From the NCBI RefSeq assembly GCF_019249295.1, contig NZ_JAESDH010000026.1, forward strand, positions 1-64,000: DNA of 64,000 bases, read 5' to 3'. The position numbers were made by a program, and so were the translations under genes. The stretch's first letter is position 1, and every line of letters begins with the position of its first letter. Of this stretch, positions 18,568 through 27,706 are shown one piece after another. The DNA is from Alteromonas antoniana (GTDB lineage Bacteria; Pseudomonadota; Gammaproteobacteria; Enterobacterales; Alteromonadaceae). The notes under the pieces are model-generated. The model was not told the origin of the DNA. It made no database searches and worked only from the letters and a program-made list of their open reading frames with translations.

Positions 18568-18594
18568 AAAAACCGACATGAAGTCGGCTTTTTC
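18568..18594 (-). terminator. Rho-independent terminator of tRNA-Arg
   Basis: The stem CCGAC/GTCGG (18573-18577 and 18583-18587) has a 5-nt loop, with an A-run on one side and a T-run on the other. On the minus strand it follows the tRNA 3' end by a few bases and ends in seven T residues. It also marks the island side of the tRNA gene. Confidence 0.8.
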
Positions 18595-18599
18595 GTATC

Positions 18600-18676
18600 T
18601 GGCGCACCCGAGAGGATTCGAACCTCTGACCTTTGCCTCCGGAGGGCAACGCTCTATCCAGCTGAGCTACGGGTGC
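18600..18676 (-). tRNA. tRNA-Arg (anticodon CCG)
   Basis: The minus strand folds as a complete 77-nt tRNA. The acceptor stem is GCACCCG/CGGGTGC with discriminator G and encoded CCA. The D-stem is GCTC/GAGC, the anticodon stem TTGCC/GGCAA with loop CTCCGGA, and the T-arm AGAGG-TTCGAAT-CCTCT. The anticodon CCG reads CGG arginine codons. Its 3' end points at the phosphorothioation island, the usual orientation for an integration site. An opposite att repeat is not visible and may lie beyond the window. Confidence 0.97.
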
Positions 18677-18935
18677 GTAGTGTGACGTGTGATGGCATTA
18701 CGCATTAAGCTTTCGTAATGTTTGGTATTAATACCAGTCACGTCGAGCCGCGTAATGATACTGATGCAGCCAGTTACCTTCAACTGATTTGTGGCGTAAC
18801 GTTAAATTTTACGGTAGCTGTATGAATTATAACCCTTACTTTTTGCAGGTATTTGGCCGCAAAGAGTTGTCCACAACAGATTTACCGTTATAATCTGGCC
18901 TGCTAACGAATTCTCAAGATTGCCTGGAGACAGAT

Positions 18936-19343
18936 GTGAAAGTGAAAACCTGGTTAACAATGATGGCTACGGCACTGACCGTATTCGCAGTTCAGGCGCA
19001 GGAAATGTCTGATGATGCCATTGCCGAGCGTATTAAGCCGGTTGGCGAAGTACACGTTGCAGGTGCAGCTACAGAAAGTGCTGCTGCCGGTGGTGGCGGT
19101 GCAAAGTCAGGTGAAGATATTTACAATCAGGCGTGTGTGGCTTGTCATGGCTCGGGCGTACTGGGCGCGCCAAAAGTTCACGTAGCGGCTGACTGGCAGC
19201 CTCGTCTGGACGAACGTGGCCTGGATGGTATCTGGCAACACGCACTTGACGGTTTCAATGCCATGCCGCCTATGGGAACCTGTGGCACGTGTAGCGATGA
19301 CGACATAAAAGCCGCAATTGAATACATGATTGAAGGGATCTAA
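18936..19343 (+). CDS. Cytochrome c5 family protein
   Basis: A periplasmic monohaem cytochrome c of 135 residues. A signal peptide occupies about residues 1-21 (cleavage after VQA). A Gly/Ala-rich linker follows. The haem motif CVACH is at about 67-71, and the Met ligand is in AMPPMG. The C-terminal CGTC pair gives the extra disulfide characteristic of cytochrome c5. It carries electrons in the periplasm, with partner not evident. The start is GTG 18936, preceded by GGAGA; the overlapping ATG at 18934 is followed at once by TGA. Two hairpins follow the gene, one spanning the stop codon (19332-19351) and one at 19365-19394. Confidence 0.92.
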   Translation: MKVKTWLTMMATALTVFAVQAQEMSDDAIAERIKPVGEVHVAGAATESAAAGGGGAKSGEDIYNQACVACHGSGVLGAPKVHVAADWQPRLDERGLDGIWQHALDGFNAMPPMGTCGTCSDDDIKAAIEYMIEGI

Positions 19344-19364
19344 TTCCCTTCTTTGTTGTCCTAA

Positions 19365-19394
19365 TTGATGCAAAAAGTAGCGTTTTTGCATCAA
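19365..19394 (+). terminator. Hairpin downstream of the cytochrome c5 gene
   Basis: Twelve-base arms TTGATGCAAAAA and TTTTTGCATCAA enclose a 6-nt loop. The T-run lies within the 3' arm rather than after it, so the structure may terminate weakly or protect the 3' end. It lies 61 bp before the GAF-GGDEF-EAL gene. Confidence 0.55.
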
Positions 19395-19454
19395 ATCAGG
19401 TAGCTTTAGTGGATTAACAGTCATCTACTATTATTATTCTAATTGGCTACCGGA

Positions 19455-22055
19455 ATGTCATCAGATTCAACGCAGCTAGAGCTATCGGAAGAAGAGTTAC
19501 GCGAGCTCATTCCTCAGCTGCAACAACTCACTGATAAATATAAGCGCGCTGAACGTGTTCAGAAGGCGCTTTTTGACATTTCCGAACTGGCCAGTTCAGT
19601 TAGCCACCTTAACCGCCTTTACTCAGCCATTCATGAAATTATCGCCGACTTTATGAATGCGGATAATTTCTTCGTTGCGTTTTACGAACGCGACGCCAAC
19701 CTGATTGATTTTGCGTACTTTGTCGACGAGTTTGATGAGCAAACGGTTAAGCAGGTGCCGGTTGAGCAGATCATGGATGGCATCACCGGTCACATTCTTC
19801 GTACCGGTAATCATATTTTCTTCAAAAAAGAGGAAGAGCTGGACTTTCAGAAGTCCACCGCCGTGCAGCTGTTCGGCTCTCAGCCTCATCAGTTATTGGG
19901 TGTGCCCCTTAAGCGCGGCACCCAGGTTATTGGCGCCATGGTGGTGCAAACTTACGACGAAGAAGTGTCTTACACCCACGAAGACTTAGAAGTCCTGTTG
20001 TTCGTTTCGCAGCATATCGTTACCACGGTAGACCGGGTGAAAAGCCGCGAACTTACCGAGCGCACCATTCGTGAGCGTACCCGACAGTTGCGCAAGATTA
20101 ATGACGATTTACAGGAAGAGATCCTCGAGCGTCAGAAGGTAGAGTCGCTGCAACAGGCACTGTTTGAGATTTCCGAGCTGGCAGCAAACCTGGAAGGCGA
20201 TATGAGTATTTTCTACTCAAGCCTTCACGATATCCTTGCCCGGCTTATCAGCGCACCCAACTGTTTTATCGCCATTCTTGACGACGCCCGCGAGAATCTG
20301 GAGTTTCCTTATTTCAGTGACTCGCAGGACGACAAAGCACAGAAGCGTCCGCTGGGTTTAGGGCTGACCGAATTTGTACTTCGCACCGGACAAGCCGAAC
20401 TGATTAATCCGCCCCGCGTATTAGAGCTGGCGGAAGCCGGCGAGCTGGATGTGTCGGTTGCTCAGAATATGCTTAACAGCGCTAACTCGTGGCTGGGCTC
20501 GCCGCTGGTTGTCGATGGCGAGATTTCCGGTGTTATTGCCGTACAAACTTACGGTAAACACGCCAAATATACCGCACGGGATCTGGAGCTGCTGCGCTTT
20601 GTGTCGCATCACATTGCAGTAGCCATGGAGCGTAAACGCAGCACAGAAGCCATTCAGCGTTACAATGTTGAGCTGGAAGAGCGCGTGAAAGAGCGCACCA
20701 CCGAGCTGGATAAAGCCAATCAGTTCCTAAAGCAGCAAATTGAAGAAAGAAAAGAAATTGAGCTGAAGCTTATTCACGATGCGCATCACGATTCACTGAC
20801 TGACTTACCCAATCGCGCCATGTTTACCAGCCGCCTCGAGCTGGCTATTGCGAACAAGCAGCGCTATCCGGAAAACCTGTTTGCGGTGCTGTTTATCGAC
20901 CTGGACCGCTTTAAAGTCATTAACGACACCCTGGGTCACTTTGCCGGTGATGAGTTTCTGGTAGAAGTGTCTAAGCGCATATCACTGTGTATTCGCGGCC
21001 ATGATTTACTGGCTCGCCTGGGTGGTGATGAATTTGTGGTGCTGCTGGATAACTTTGAAGACGTAGCTGACGTTGAAGATGTTGCCTCGCGAATTATTGA
21101 ATGTATTTCCGAGCCGTTCGTGCTGGAAGGCAAAGAAATGTACTCCGGTGCCAGTATCGGTATTGCTCACCTTGAAGGTTATTATCGCTGTGCTGATGAA
21201 GTGCTGCGCGATGCCGATGCGGCAATGTATCAGGCCAAAACGCTGGGCCGTGGCCGCTTTGTGATGTTTGATAAAAGCATGCGCGATCGCCTGCTGGAAG
21301 AGCTGGAGCTGGAAAACGAGTTCCGCCGGGCACTGCGTGAAGAAGAGTTTGAGTGCTATTTGCAGCCGGTGATTGACCTGCGCACCGACGAAGCGCTGTA
21401 TCATGAAATGTACGTGCGCTGGGAGCATCCGACGTACGGCAAGGTAGCCCGTGAGCAGTTCAGACAGGTGGCCGAACAGGGCGGCCTGACATTAGATTTA
21501 GATTTATTCCAGCTGCGTAAAGCCTGCGACCTGCTAAACAGCTGGCGCAGCGACAGTGACAAACCCAGTCACATTGCGGTTAACGTATCAATTAATCACC
21601 TGTTGCAGTCGTCGCTGGTTAATAAAATTATCCGCATTATTGACGATTCAGGTATTTCGGCCAATGAGCTGGTGTTTGAGTTTGATGAGAACGACTTAAA
21701 CCGTCGCTCTCAGTATATTTTGCCAGCCATTAAGAAACTAAAACGTGCCGGGATCACACTGGTACTGGATAACTTCGGTAGCGGTCTGGCCTCACTAAGC
21801 TACCTGTTCGCCTATCCCTTCGACTTTATTAAGATTGATCACCGCTTTGTGAAATCACTTCCCCGCTCGCAGCGCAATCTGAAGCTTATCCAGTCTGTCA
21901 TGCTGATATCCGAGCATTTGCGCTTTAAGGTGATAGCCGAAGGTGTGGATGCCCGCGCGCAGTTAGAAGCGCTGACGGAAATTGACTGCAATTACGCACA
22001 GGGCCGGGTGTTAAGCGAGGCGCGTCCGCTGGATATTAAGCAACTGGCCGGATAA
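19455..22055 (+). CDS. GAF-GAF-GGDEF-EAL protein, EAL domain probably degenerate
   Basis: A soluble c-di-GMP signalling protein of about 866 residues with no membrane segment. Two GAF-like sensor domains (about 35-190 and 230-395) are nearly repeats of each other: both begin with a ..ALF(D/E)ISELA.. segment. A coiled coil follows, then GGDEF with an intact GGDEF motif near residue 522 and an RGHD inhibitory site five residues before it. The EAL domain starts with EMYVRW instead of EALLRW and has DNFGSG where active enzymes have DDFGTG, losing one metal-binding Asp. It is therefore predicted to be a diguanylate cyclase with a weak or regulatory EAL domain. TTG 19443 is a possible start; ATG 19455 is preferred. 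Confidence 0.88.
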   Translation: MSSDSTQLELSEEELRELIPQLQQLTDKYKRAERVQKALFDISELASSVSHLNRLYSAIHEIIADFMNADNFFVAFYERDANLIDFAYFVDEFDEQTVKQVPVEQIMDGITGHILRTGNHIFFKKEEELDFQKSTAVQLFGSQPHQLLGVPLKRGTQVIGAMVVQTYDEEVSYTHEDLEVLLFVSQHIVTTVDRVKSRELTERTIRERTRQLRKINDDLQEEILERQKVESLQQALFEISELAANLEGDMSIFYSSLHDILARLISAPNCFIAILDDARENLEFPYFSDSQDDKAQKRPLGLGLTEFVLRTGQAELINPPRVLELAEAGELDVSVAQNMLNSANSWLGSPLVVDGEISGVIAVQTYGKHAKYTARDLELLRFVSHHIAVAMERKRSTEAIQRYNVELEERVKERTTELDKANQFLKQQIEERKEIELKLIHDAHHDSLTDLPNRAMFTSRLELAIANKQRYPENLFAVLFIDLDRFKVINDTLGHFAGDEFLVEVSKRISLCIRGHDLLARLGGDEFVVLLDNFEDVADVEDVASRIIECISEPFVLEGKEMYSGASIGIAHLEGYYRCADEVLRDADAAMYQAKTLGRGRFVMFDKSMRDRLLEELELENEFRRALREEEFECYLQPVIDLRTDEALYHEMYVRWEHPTYGKVAREQFRQVAEQGGLTLDLDLFQLRKACDLLNSWRSDSDKPSHIAVNVSINHLLQSSLVNKIIRIIDDSGISANELVFEFDENDLNRRSQYILPAIKKLKRAGITLVLDNFGSGLASLSYLFAYPFDFIKIDHRFVKSLPRSQRNLKLIQSVMLISEHLRFKVIAEGVDARAQLEALTEIDCNYAQGRVLSEARPLDIKQLAG

Positions 22056-22107
22056 CGCGCCCGGCTGTTACGGCTGACGCGGCAAGCGGATACGCCAGAT
22101 AGCAGAC

Positions 22108-24120
22108 TTACTTTTTTAGCATATCCCGCAGATTCGCAATACTTGCCTGCCCTTTTTGCTGGCGCTCTTCGGCACTGGCTTTAGGCTTTTGATTTTCCCA
22201 CTGCACATCGTCAGCAGGCAGCTCGTACAAAAAGCGGCTGGGTTCAGGCTGGATGATTTCACCAAACTGGCGGCGCTCTTTAGCAAGGGTAAAGATGAGT
22301 TCGCGCTGAGCACGGGTGATCCCCACATACGCCAGACGGCGCTCTTCTTCTACGTTGTCTTCATCAATACTGCTTTGATGCGGTAACAAGCCTTCCTCCA
22401 TGCCCACCAGAAACACAATGGGGAATTCCAGACCTTTTGAGGCATGCAGTGTCATTAACTGCACCTGATCAGCATCGGCCTCTTCTTCGCCGCGCTCCAT
22501 CATATCCCTTAAAATCAGTCGGTTAACTACTTCCACCAGCGTCATAGGCGCATCCAGCTCGTTGCCTTCCAGCATATCGGTAACCCAGCCAAACAGGGTA
22601 CTGACGTTCGCCATGGCCATTTCCGCCGCTTTCGGGCTGGGGCTGTGTTCGTACAGCCACTCTTCGTAACTCATAGACTTGATCATTGAGCGCAGCGCCG
22701 CGGTGGTATCCCCTCTGGCGGCATTATCCGACAATTCCACAATCCAGCGCGCAAAGCCTGCCACGCGCTGATAGGCGTTGCCTGAAAGTACACCCGACAA
22801 TGCGTCGTGACACGCGGCTTCAAACATAGACTTACCAAGATGATTGGCAAAGTTGCCCAGCTTTTCCAGCGTGGCCCGGCCTATGCCCCGGTTGGGCGTG
22901 TTAATAATGCGAAGCAGTGCATTATCGTCATCCTGGTTTACCATCAGACGCAAATACGCCATGATGTCTTTCACCTCGCTGCGACCGAAAAACGACATCC
23001 CGCCACTGATTTTATAGGGGATGCGGTTACTCATTAACAGCTTTTCAAACAGCCGGCTTTGGTGGTTTCCGCGATACAAGATTGCATAGTCTTTAAAGTT
23101 TGTGCGGTTCATAAACTTATGTGCAATCAGCTCTGCGACCACGCGCTCGGCTTCGTGCTCTTCGTTTTTCGCCACCACCACTTTCAGCGGCTCGCCGTAC
23201 TGCAGTTCAGAAAACAGGGTTTTGTCGAACAGGTGCGGATTGTTCTGAATGAGAATATTCGCGCAGTGTAGAATGCGTCCGGAGGATCGGTAATTCTGCT
23301 GTAGCTTGATAACGTTCAGGCGCGGAAAATCCTGCTGAAGTAAGTTCAGGTTTTGCGGCTTTGCGCCACGCCAGGAATAAATTGACTGATCGTCATCACC
23401 CACCACCGTAAAGCGGGCGCGTTCACCCACCATCAGTTTCACCAGCTCATACTGACTGGTGTTGGTGTCCTGATATTCATCCACCAGCAAGTAGCGAATT
23501 TTACTTTGCCACTTCATTCGCGCCTGTTCGTTGTGTTTTAACAGCAGCGTGGGCAGCAGGATAAGATCATCAAAATCCAGTGCGTTATAGGCTTTTAAGT
23601 GATTTTGATACTGACGGTACGCCTCGGCGAACTCTTTCTCACCGGTACTGGTTGCGTGGCGCAATAACTGATCAGGCAGTAATAAATCGTTTTTCCAGTT
23701 CGAGATACAGCTTTGCAGCAGCGAGAGCTGATCTTTGTCCCCATCTAAGGTGTCTTCGGTGAGGTCGGTTAACAGCGCCAGCGAATCTTTATCGTCAAAC
23801 AGTGAAAAGCCGGGTTTTAAGCCCAAATCTTTCACATGCGATTTGATGATATTCAGCCCCAGGGTGTGAAAGGTAGAGACTTTCAGGCCGCGCGCTTCTT
23901 TTTTTCCTAAGGTTTGCGCCACCCGCTCTTTCATTTCGCGGGCCGCTTTGTTGGTAAACGTAACGGCGGCAATGTAGCGTGCCGGCATATCGCAGTTTCG
24001 TACCAGATGCGCAATTTTGTTGGTGATCACCCGGGTTTTGCCACTACCGGCACCCGCCAGCACCAGACAAGGCCCGGAGACAAAAGTCACAGCAGATTGT
24101 TGTGCATCATTCAGCTTCAT
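22108..24120 (-). CDS. rep: ATP-dependent DNA helicase Rep
   Basis: A superfamily 1 3'-5' helicase that helps replication forks past bound proteins. The 670-residue length is close to E. coli Rep. Motif [10 protein letters not shown] is at about 22-30, followed by [14 protein letters not shown] (motif Ia), VDEYQDTN (motif II), [12 protein letters not shown] (motif III), QNYRSS (motif IV), [13 protein letters not shown] (motif V) and [11 protein letters not shown] (motif VI). The start [11 protein letters not shown] matches the family. It is transcribed opposite ubiK and ends close to the GGDEF-EAL gene in convergent orientation. UvrD is the alternative, but the Rep-style N-terminus and length favour Rep. 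Confidence 0.95.
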   Translation of the reverse strand: MKLNDAQQSAVTFVSGPCLVLAGAGSGKTRVITNKIAHLVRNCDMPARYIAAVTFTNKAAREMKERVAQTLGKKEARGLKVSTFHTLGLNIIKSHVKDLGLKPGFSLFDDKDSLALLTDLTEDTLDGDKDQLSLLQSCISNWKNDLLLPDQLLRHATSTGEKEFAEAYRQYQNHLKAYNALDFDDLILLPTLLLKHNEQARMKWQSKIRYLLVDEYQDTNTSQYELVKLMVGERARFTVVGDDDQSIYSWRGAKPQNLNLLQQDFPRLNVIKLQQNYRSSGRILHCANILIQNNPHLFDKTLFSELQYGEPLKVVVAKNEEHEAERVVAELIAHKFMNRTNFKDYAILYRGNHQSRLFEKLLMSNRIPYKISGGMSFFGRSEVKDIMAYLRLMVNQDDDNALLRIINTPNRGIGRATLEKLGNFANHLGKSMFEAACHDALSGVLSGNAYQRVAGFARWIVELSDNAARGDTTAALRSMIKSMSYEEWLYEHSPSPKAAEMAMANVSTLFGWVTDMLEGNELDAPMTLVEVVNRLILRDMMERGEEEADADQVQLMTLHASKGLEFPIVFLVGMEEGLLPHQSSIDEDNVEEERRLAYVGITRAQRELIFTLAKERRQFGEIIQPEPSRFLYELPADDVQWENQKPKASAEERQQKGQASIANLRDMLKK

Positions 24121-24261
24121 GGAAAATCAGATACCTGCATCTTGTTGGATGACACGCGCCACCAGACGCGACCGGGGAGAGGTGGCGGTTTTCATTGCAT
24201 GTCGATGGTATCGCTATAGAATGGGAACCTCGTCGACGACGCGCATTATAAAGGAAAAACC

Positions 24262-24510
24262 ATGCTTGATCCGAAGAAACTGGAAGAATTGGCAAAACAA
24301 ATTGCAGACGCGGTACCGCCGGGTGTGCGTAATATGGCAGAAGAAGCCGAAGGTCGCATTAAGCAGGTATTGCAGTCGCAGTTATCTAAACTGGACCTTG
24401 TTACCCGCGAAGAGTTTGATATTCAAAGCCAGGTATTAATTCGCACTCGCGAAAAGCTGGATGCGATGGAAGCCAGGCTCACCGAACTGGAAAACCAGCA
24501 AAACGACTAA
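24262..24510 (+). CDS. ubiK: Ubiquinone biosynthesis accessory factor UbiK
   Basis: An 82-residue helical protein of the UbiK/YqiC (BMFP) family, a partner of the lipid-binding UbiJ in the ubiquinone biosynthesis complex. The N-terminal half is an amphipathic helix (PKKLEELAKQIADAVPPGVR). The C-terminal half is a coiled coil (TREEFDIQSQVLIRTREKLDAMEARLTELE) typical of trimer-forming members. An AAGGA sequence precedes the ATG. It is divergent from rep and close to ubiC-ubiA, which also make ubiquinone. Confidence 0.93.
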   Translation: MLDPKKLEELAKQIADAVPPGVRNMAEEAEGRIKQVLQSQLSKLDLVTREEFDIQSQVLIRTREKLDAMEARLTELENQQND

Positions 24511-24524
24511 TGCTGCCGGGATGT

Positions 24525-24545
24525 CTGGGGTATCAGATACCCCAG
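24525..24545. terminator. Hairpin downstream of ubiK
   Basis: CTGGGGTAT and ATACCCCAG form a perfect 9-bp stem with a CAG loop, 15 bp after the ubiK stop. No T-run follows on either strand. It may be a weak terminator shared by the convergent ubiK and ubiC-ubiA units. Confidence 0.45.
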
Positions 24546-24555
24546 GCTGATTAGC

Positions 24556-24663
24556 TTACGGCAGCGGCTGAGTGCGCGGCAAGCAAATGCCCTGTTCCAG
24601 CCCCTTAAATCCTTCCATACTCATTCTCACGTTGAACACCGACAAACCGTATCTAAAGCGCAC
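24556..24663 (-). CDS. Possible 35-residue small ORF downstream of ubiA
   Basis: A GTG start at 24663 with GGGG a few bases upstream opens a 35-codon frame (begins MRFRYGLSV, ends PRTQPLP) on the ubiA strand, 22 bp after the ubiA stop. The sequence has no motif I recognise. The ribosome-binding site and placement are the only support, so this may be chance. Confidence 0.2.
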   Translation of the reverse strand: MRFRYGLSVFNVRMSMEGFKGLEQGICLPRTQPLP

Positions 24664-24685
24664 GCTGTGCCCCTGTGATACGAAT

Positions 24686-25555
24686 CTACAGTAAATAGTT
24701 CGCCAGTAGCCCGGCTGTTACCACCATGCCCACATAATGGCTTTCGATAAACGCTTTGAAGCACGCTTCGCGCTCACGATGCCGGATGCGGGTATAGGCA
24801 TGGGTAAAGAGTACGGCCGTTACCACAAGAGACAGGTAATAAGGCCAGGTTGCCTCAATCAAAACCCCCACTGACAGCAGTAACAACAAGGTTATCAGCT
24901 GTAATAGCACGATAATGGCTTTGTCGAAGCGGCCAAACAATACTGCGGTAGATTTCACGCCAATACGCACGTCATCGTCGCGGTCAACCATGGCATACAT
25001 GGTGTCGTAAGCCACAGTCCAGCACAGGTTTGCCATAAACAACAACCAGCCCCAGACCGGCACCGTTTCGGTAATAGCGGTAAAAGCCATGGGGATCGCC
25101 CAACCAAATGCCGCGCCCAGCACCACCTGTGGCAAATGGGTATAGCGCTTCATAAACGGATAGCTTGCGGCCAGAATGAGCGCCGCGACAGACATCGCCA
25201 CGGTTTGCCAGTTAAGCAGCAGCACCAAACCAAAAGAGACGCCGATTAGCAGTGCAAACAGCTGTAGCGCTTCTTTCTCGGAGACTTCACCACTCACCAG
25301 CGGGCGCGCCGATGTACGCTTTACGTCACCGTCGACATGGCGATCAGCATAGTCGTTAATAATGCAGCCGGCAGAACGCATGATAACCACACCGGCAACG
25401 AACACGGCGGTAATGAAGAGCGATGGCAGCCCTTTAGATGCCACCACCAGCGCCCATAGGGTTGGCCACAACAACAAATAAATGCCAACCGGTTTATCCA
25501 GTCGCATCAGCCGTGCATAGCCCGGCATATTGGAAAAAGAGAGCTTAACGTCCAT
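24686..25555 (-). CDS. ubiA: 4-hydroxybenzoate octaprenyltransferase UbiA
   Basis: An integral membrane prenyltransferase that attaches the polyprenyl chain to 4-hydroxybenzoate, the second committed step of ubiquinone synthesis. Both Asp-rich motifs are present: [11 protein letters not shown], about a quarter of the way in, and [13 protein letters not shown] in the second half. About eight hydrophobic segments are visible. The chosen ATG 25555 gives 289 residues beginning [24 protein letters not shown], which fits the family. The longer frame to 25609 adds a cysteine- and arginine-rich tail that lies inside ubiC. The start overlaps the end of ubiC by 11 nt, so the two are cotranscribed and probably coupled. 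Confidence 0.95.
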   Translation of the reverse strand: MDVKLSFSNMPGYARLMRLDKPVGIYLLLWPTLWALVVASKGLPSLFITAVFVAGVVIMRSAGCIINDYADRHVDGDVKRTSARPLVSGEVSEKEALQLFALLIGVSFGLVLLLNWQTVAMSVAALILAASYPFMKRYTHLPQVVLGAAFGWAIPMAFTAITETVPVWGWLLFMANLCWTVAYDTMYAMVDRDDDVRIGVKSTAVLFGRFDKAIIVLLQLITLLLLLSVGVLIEATWPYYLSLVVTAVLFTHAYTRIRHREREACFKAFIESHYVGMVVTAGLLANYLL

Positions 25556-26111
25556 AGCGATACCGCGATTCGTAAGCCGGGGCTCCCGGCAAAAACACCT
25601 CAGCCACAATCATGCGGCTTCCCTGAAAAGAAAACAACGAGCGGCGCCCCCACAACGTGTCGGCGATATCCATATTCAGGCGGGAAAGTGCCTCAGGGGT
25701 TGCCTGACAAAGTTCAAAATCGGAGCGGGCAAAACGGGCATCGTTAAACAGCCGTTTACCCAGAGGCTGGGTACCTAAGTTCGCCAGTTCATCGTCAATA
25801 AGTGTTTGTGGGATCACCGAGCGCGCGTACACCCAGGGCTCGCCATCGGCACACAGCAACACCTCGCGCACCTGCCAGTCGCTGTCGGTAGCAGCATTTA
25901 ACAGCGCTTGTTCGCTGTGATGGAGACCCTGACGGCCCTGCCCTAACTTTTCCAGCGAAAAGTGCCTGCAAAGCGACTGCACCCGTTCTGTTAACGACCC
26001 GGTGTCGAGCAACCAGTTTTTGAGATAAGGATCAGACAGGGCTACCTGACTTGACGGCGCCCAATTGACATCCAGTCCAACGGGAAATTCAGGAGAGACT
26101 TTCAACGACAC
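25545..26111 (-). CDS. ubiC: Chorismate lyase UbiC
   Basis: UbiC converts chorismate to 4-hydroxybenzoate and pyruvate, supplying the substrate of UbiA encoded immediately downstream. The 188-residue protein shows the family pattern: [13 protein letters not shown] near the N-terminus, [20 protein letters not shown] in the middle, and a C-terminal [26 protein letters not shown]. It is soluble. It overlaps ubiA by 11 nt and shares its promoter. The 303-bp gap between this start and the FliL-like gene must hold promoters for both directions; only the one described under the FliL-like gene is recognisable. Confidence 0.95.
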   Translation of the reverse strand: MSLKVSPEFPVGLDVNWAPSSQVALSDPYLKNWLLDTGSLTERVQSLCRHFSLEKLGQGRQGLHHSEQALLNAATDSDWQVREVLLCADGEPWVYARSVIPQTLIDDELANLGTQPLGKRLFNDARFARSDFELCQATPEALSRLNMDIADTLWGRRSLFSFQGSRMIVAEVFLPGAPAYESRYRYGR

Positions 26112-26414
26112 GTTCTCTGCTTGTTTAACTGCATTTATCTTATCACTGAAGCGGGTTTTACGCCCACCCTGTGCGCAGCGATATACCGCTGGTTTGTTAT
26201 CTTTTACGCCGACGTTTCCATTTTACTGCCGTTACATCAGCAACTCTGAGGGCGACGAAGGTGCGATTTTAGCGAGTGGATTGACGCTGTAACGTCTTAT
26301 TTGTCTTAAATGTCCCGGCTTCGACTAATGCAGTAGTGCGCTATTGAATGATTTTGCTACAATAAGGGCATCTTTATTCCCTGTTGTTATGAAGCGATAC
26401 CAGACTTGACCAAA

Positions 26415-26834
26415 ATGACATTTCGATTACTGCTGCGATCCTTGGCAATTTCGTTGATTTTAACTGCCGCCGGTACTTCACTGGTTAGCGCTCAGGATCG
26501 TCCTAATTACGCGTATCTTGGCCTTGAGCCAGACATTGTAACTAATTACGTGGGCTCAACAGCAAGAAAGCTGGGGTACGTGCGCGTGACGGTTGAGCTG
26601 ATGATTAACGATGTTGACCAACTCGAGATAGCCGAGCATCACATGCCGCTGCTGCGCGCCACGGCAATTGAAATATTTGGCCGTCAGCCGGAAGAGAAAG
26701 TTAAATCGCTGACCGGCCGTGAAGATATTCGCCGTGCCATTTTAAAAGCACTTCAGGAACATATGAAGCAGGAAACCGGTGGCGAAGTAGTAAAAGACGT
26801 CATCTTTACCAAGTATCTGTATCAGGGCGGCTAA
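26415..26834 (+). CDS. Secreted FliL-like protein
   Basis: A 139-residue protein with a cleavable signal peptide (LLLRSLAISLILTAAGTSLVSA). The mature part resembles the periplasmic domain of FliL, the flagellar stator-associated protein: YAYLGLEPDIVTNYV, then LGYVRVTVEL, and LTGREDIRRAILKALQEHM near the end. Classical FliL has an uncleaved N-terminal anchor and sits in a flagellar operon, so this is a stand-alone relative of uncertain role. A TTG at 26406 extends it by three codons. An extended -10 promoter (TG-C-TACAAT, TACAAT at 26358-26363) lies about 50 bp upstream. The 3' end overlaps convergent glpG by 4 nt. Confidence 0.75.
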   Translation: MTFRLLLRSLAISLILTAAGTSLVSAQDRPNYAYLGLEPDIVTNYVGSTARKLGYVRVTVELMINDVDQLEIAEHHMPLLRATAIEIFGRQPEEKVKSLTGREDIRRAILKALQEHMKQETGGEVVKDVIFTKYLYQGG

Positions 26835-27706
26835 TCCGCCCTTTTATCAGCACCAATACTCAGCACGGCAGCCAGCAGGCACCCGGTAATTAAACCGACT
26901 GTGTGTGCGGCATTCGCCATGTTCACCCACAAGATATCGGCATAGCCCAGCACCAGCCACACCAGCATAAAGCCGATAATACCGCGGGGAATGCTTAGCC
27001 CCCACTGCGGTTTTAGCCAGCCCAGCCACCACACAAAGCCCATCAACGCATAGACCACACCTGACAGGCCGCCAAAAGGCAGCAAGCCTCCGGGCAGCGG
27101 ATCGGTAAAGAACGACTGACCAATGTTAGATGTGACAGCGGATATCACAAATACCAGCATCAGCATGCTGACACCCAGTGTGCGTTCGATTTGCGCACCC
27201 AGCATGCCCCACCACAACAGGTTAAACACAATGTGAAGAATGGAGAAATGAATAAACGCCGGGCCTATCACCCGCCACCACTCATGGTTTTGCACGAGCA
27301 GAGACAATGGCTGCATCATGAGTTCACTGGCAATAGGCGCAAACAATCCAAACAGCGACAACGCATACACCACCACGCAAATCACCAGCACGCTTGCCGT
27401 CATCGGGGAGGTCATTGCATTTTTCATCATACCGGCAATGCTCATACCGCTACCGGTTCGTGTCAGCGTTACCTGCTGACCATGCTCCCATGCCGCTTGC
27501 TGATACTTAGGATCGTTCGGGTTACGAAGAAAGGCTTCGGTGATATCTCTGGCACGAAGTGCATCGTCTTCATTGGCCAGCACCACCATATATTCATCGC
27601 CAGCGCTGGTTCGCTCAACCTTGGCATCGATGCTCTGGCTCTTAAGATAATTTGCCAGCAGGTGAGCCACCCCTTCCTGACGAAATGCGATTAACGGAGA
27701 GTTCAC
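26831..27706 (-). CDS. glpG: Rhomboid intramembrane serine protease GlpG
   Basis: GlpG cleaves transmembrane substrates within the inner membrane. It has 291 residues with a cytosolic N-terminal domain (about 1-90) and a rhomboid core of about six membrane segments. The catalytic Ser is in GGLSGVVYALMG and the catalytic His in ANAAHTVG; the WWR segment and HxxxN-like HIVFNLLWW are also present. It is the last gene of kbl-tdh-glpE-glpG and overlaps glpE by 4 nt. The glpE-glpG pairing is conserved in enterobacteria, but there it belongs to the glycerol regulon rather than to threonine catabolism. Confidence 0.95.
   Translation of the reverse strand: MNSPLIAFRQEGVAHLLANYLKSQSIDAKVERTSAGDEYMVVLANEDDALRARDITEAFLRNPNDPKYQQAAWEHGQQVTLTRTGSGMSIAGMMKNAMTSPMTASVLVICVVVYALSLFGLFAPIASELMMQPLSLLVQNHEWWRVIGPAFIHFSILHIVFNLLWWGMLGAQIERTLGVSMLMLVFVISAVTSNIGQSFFTDPLPGGLLPFGGLSGVVYALMGFVWWLGWLKPQWGLSIPRGIIGFMLVWLVLGYADILWVNMANAAHTVGLITGCLLAAVLSIGADKRAD

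Noticed and set aside
18723-18736. 14-bp palindrome TGGTATTAATACCA between tRNA-Arg and the cytochrome gene
   Set aside because: AT-rich palindromes of this size are common; no operator logic or promoter position could be tied to it.
24017-24439. 140-codon plus-strand frame over the rep start and ubiK
   Set aside because: It is out of frame with ubiK and antisense to rep, without protein-like features.
27191-27694. 167-codon plus-strand frame
   Set aside because: It is antisense to glpG, and its His/Gln-rich composition is a by-product of the membrane-protein codons on the other strand.
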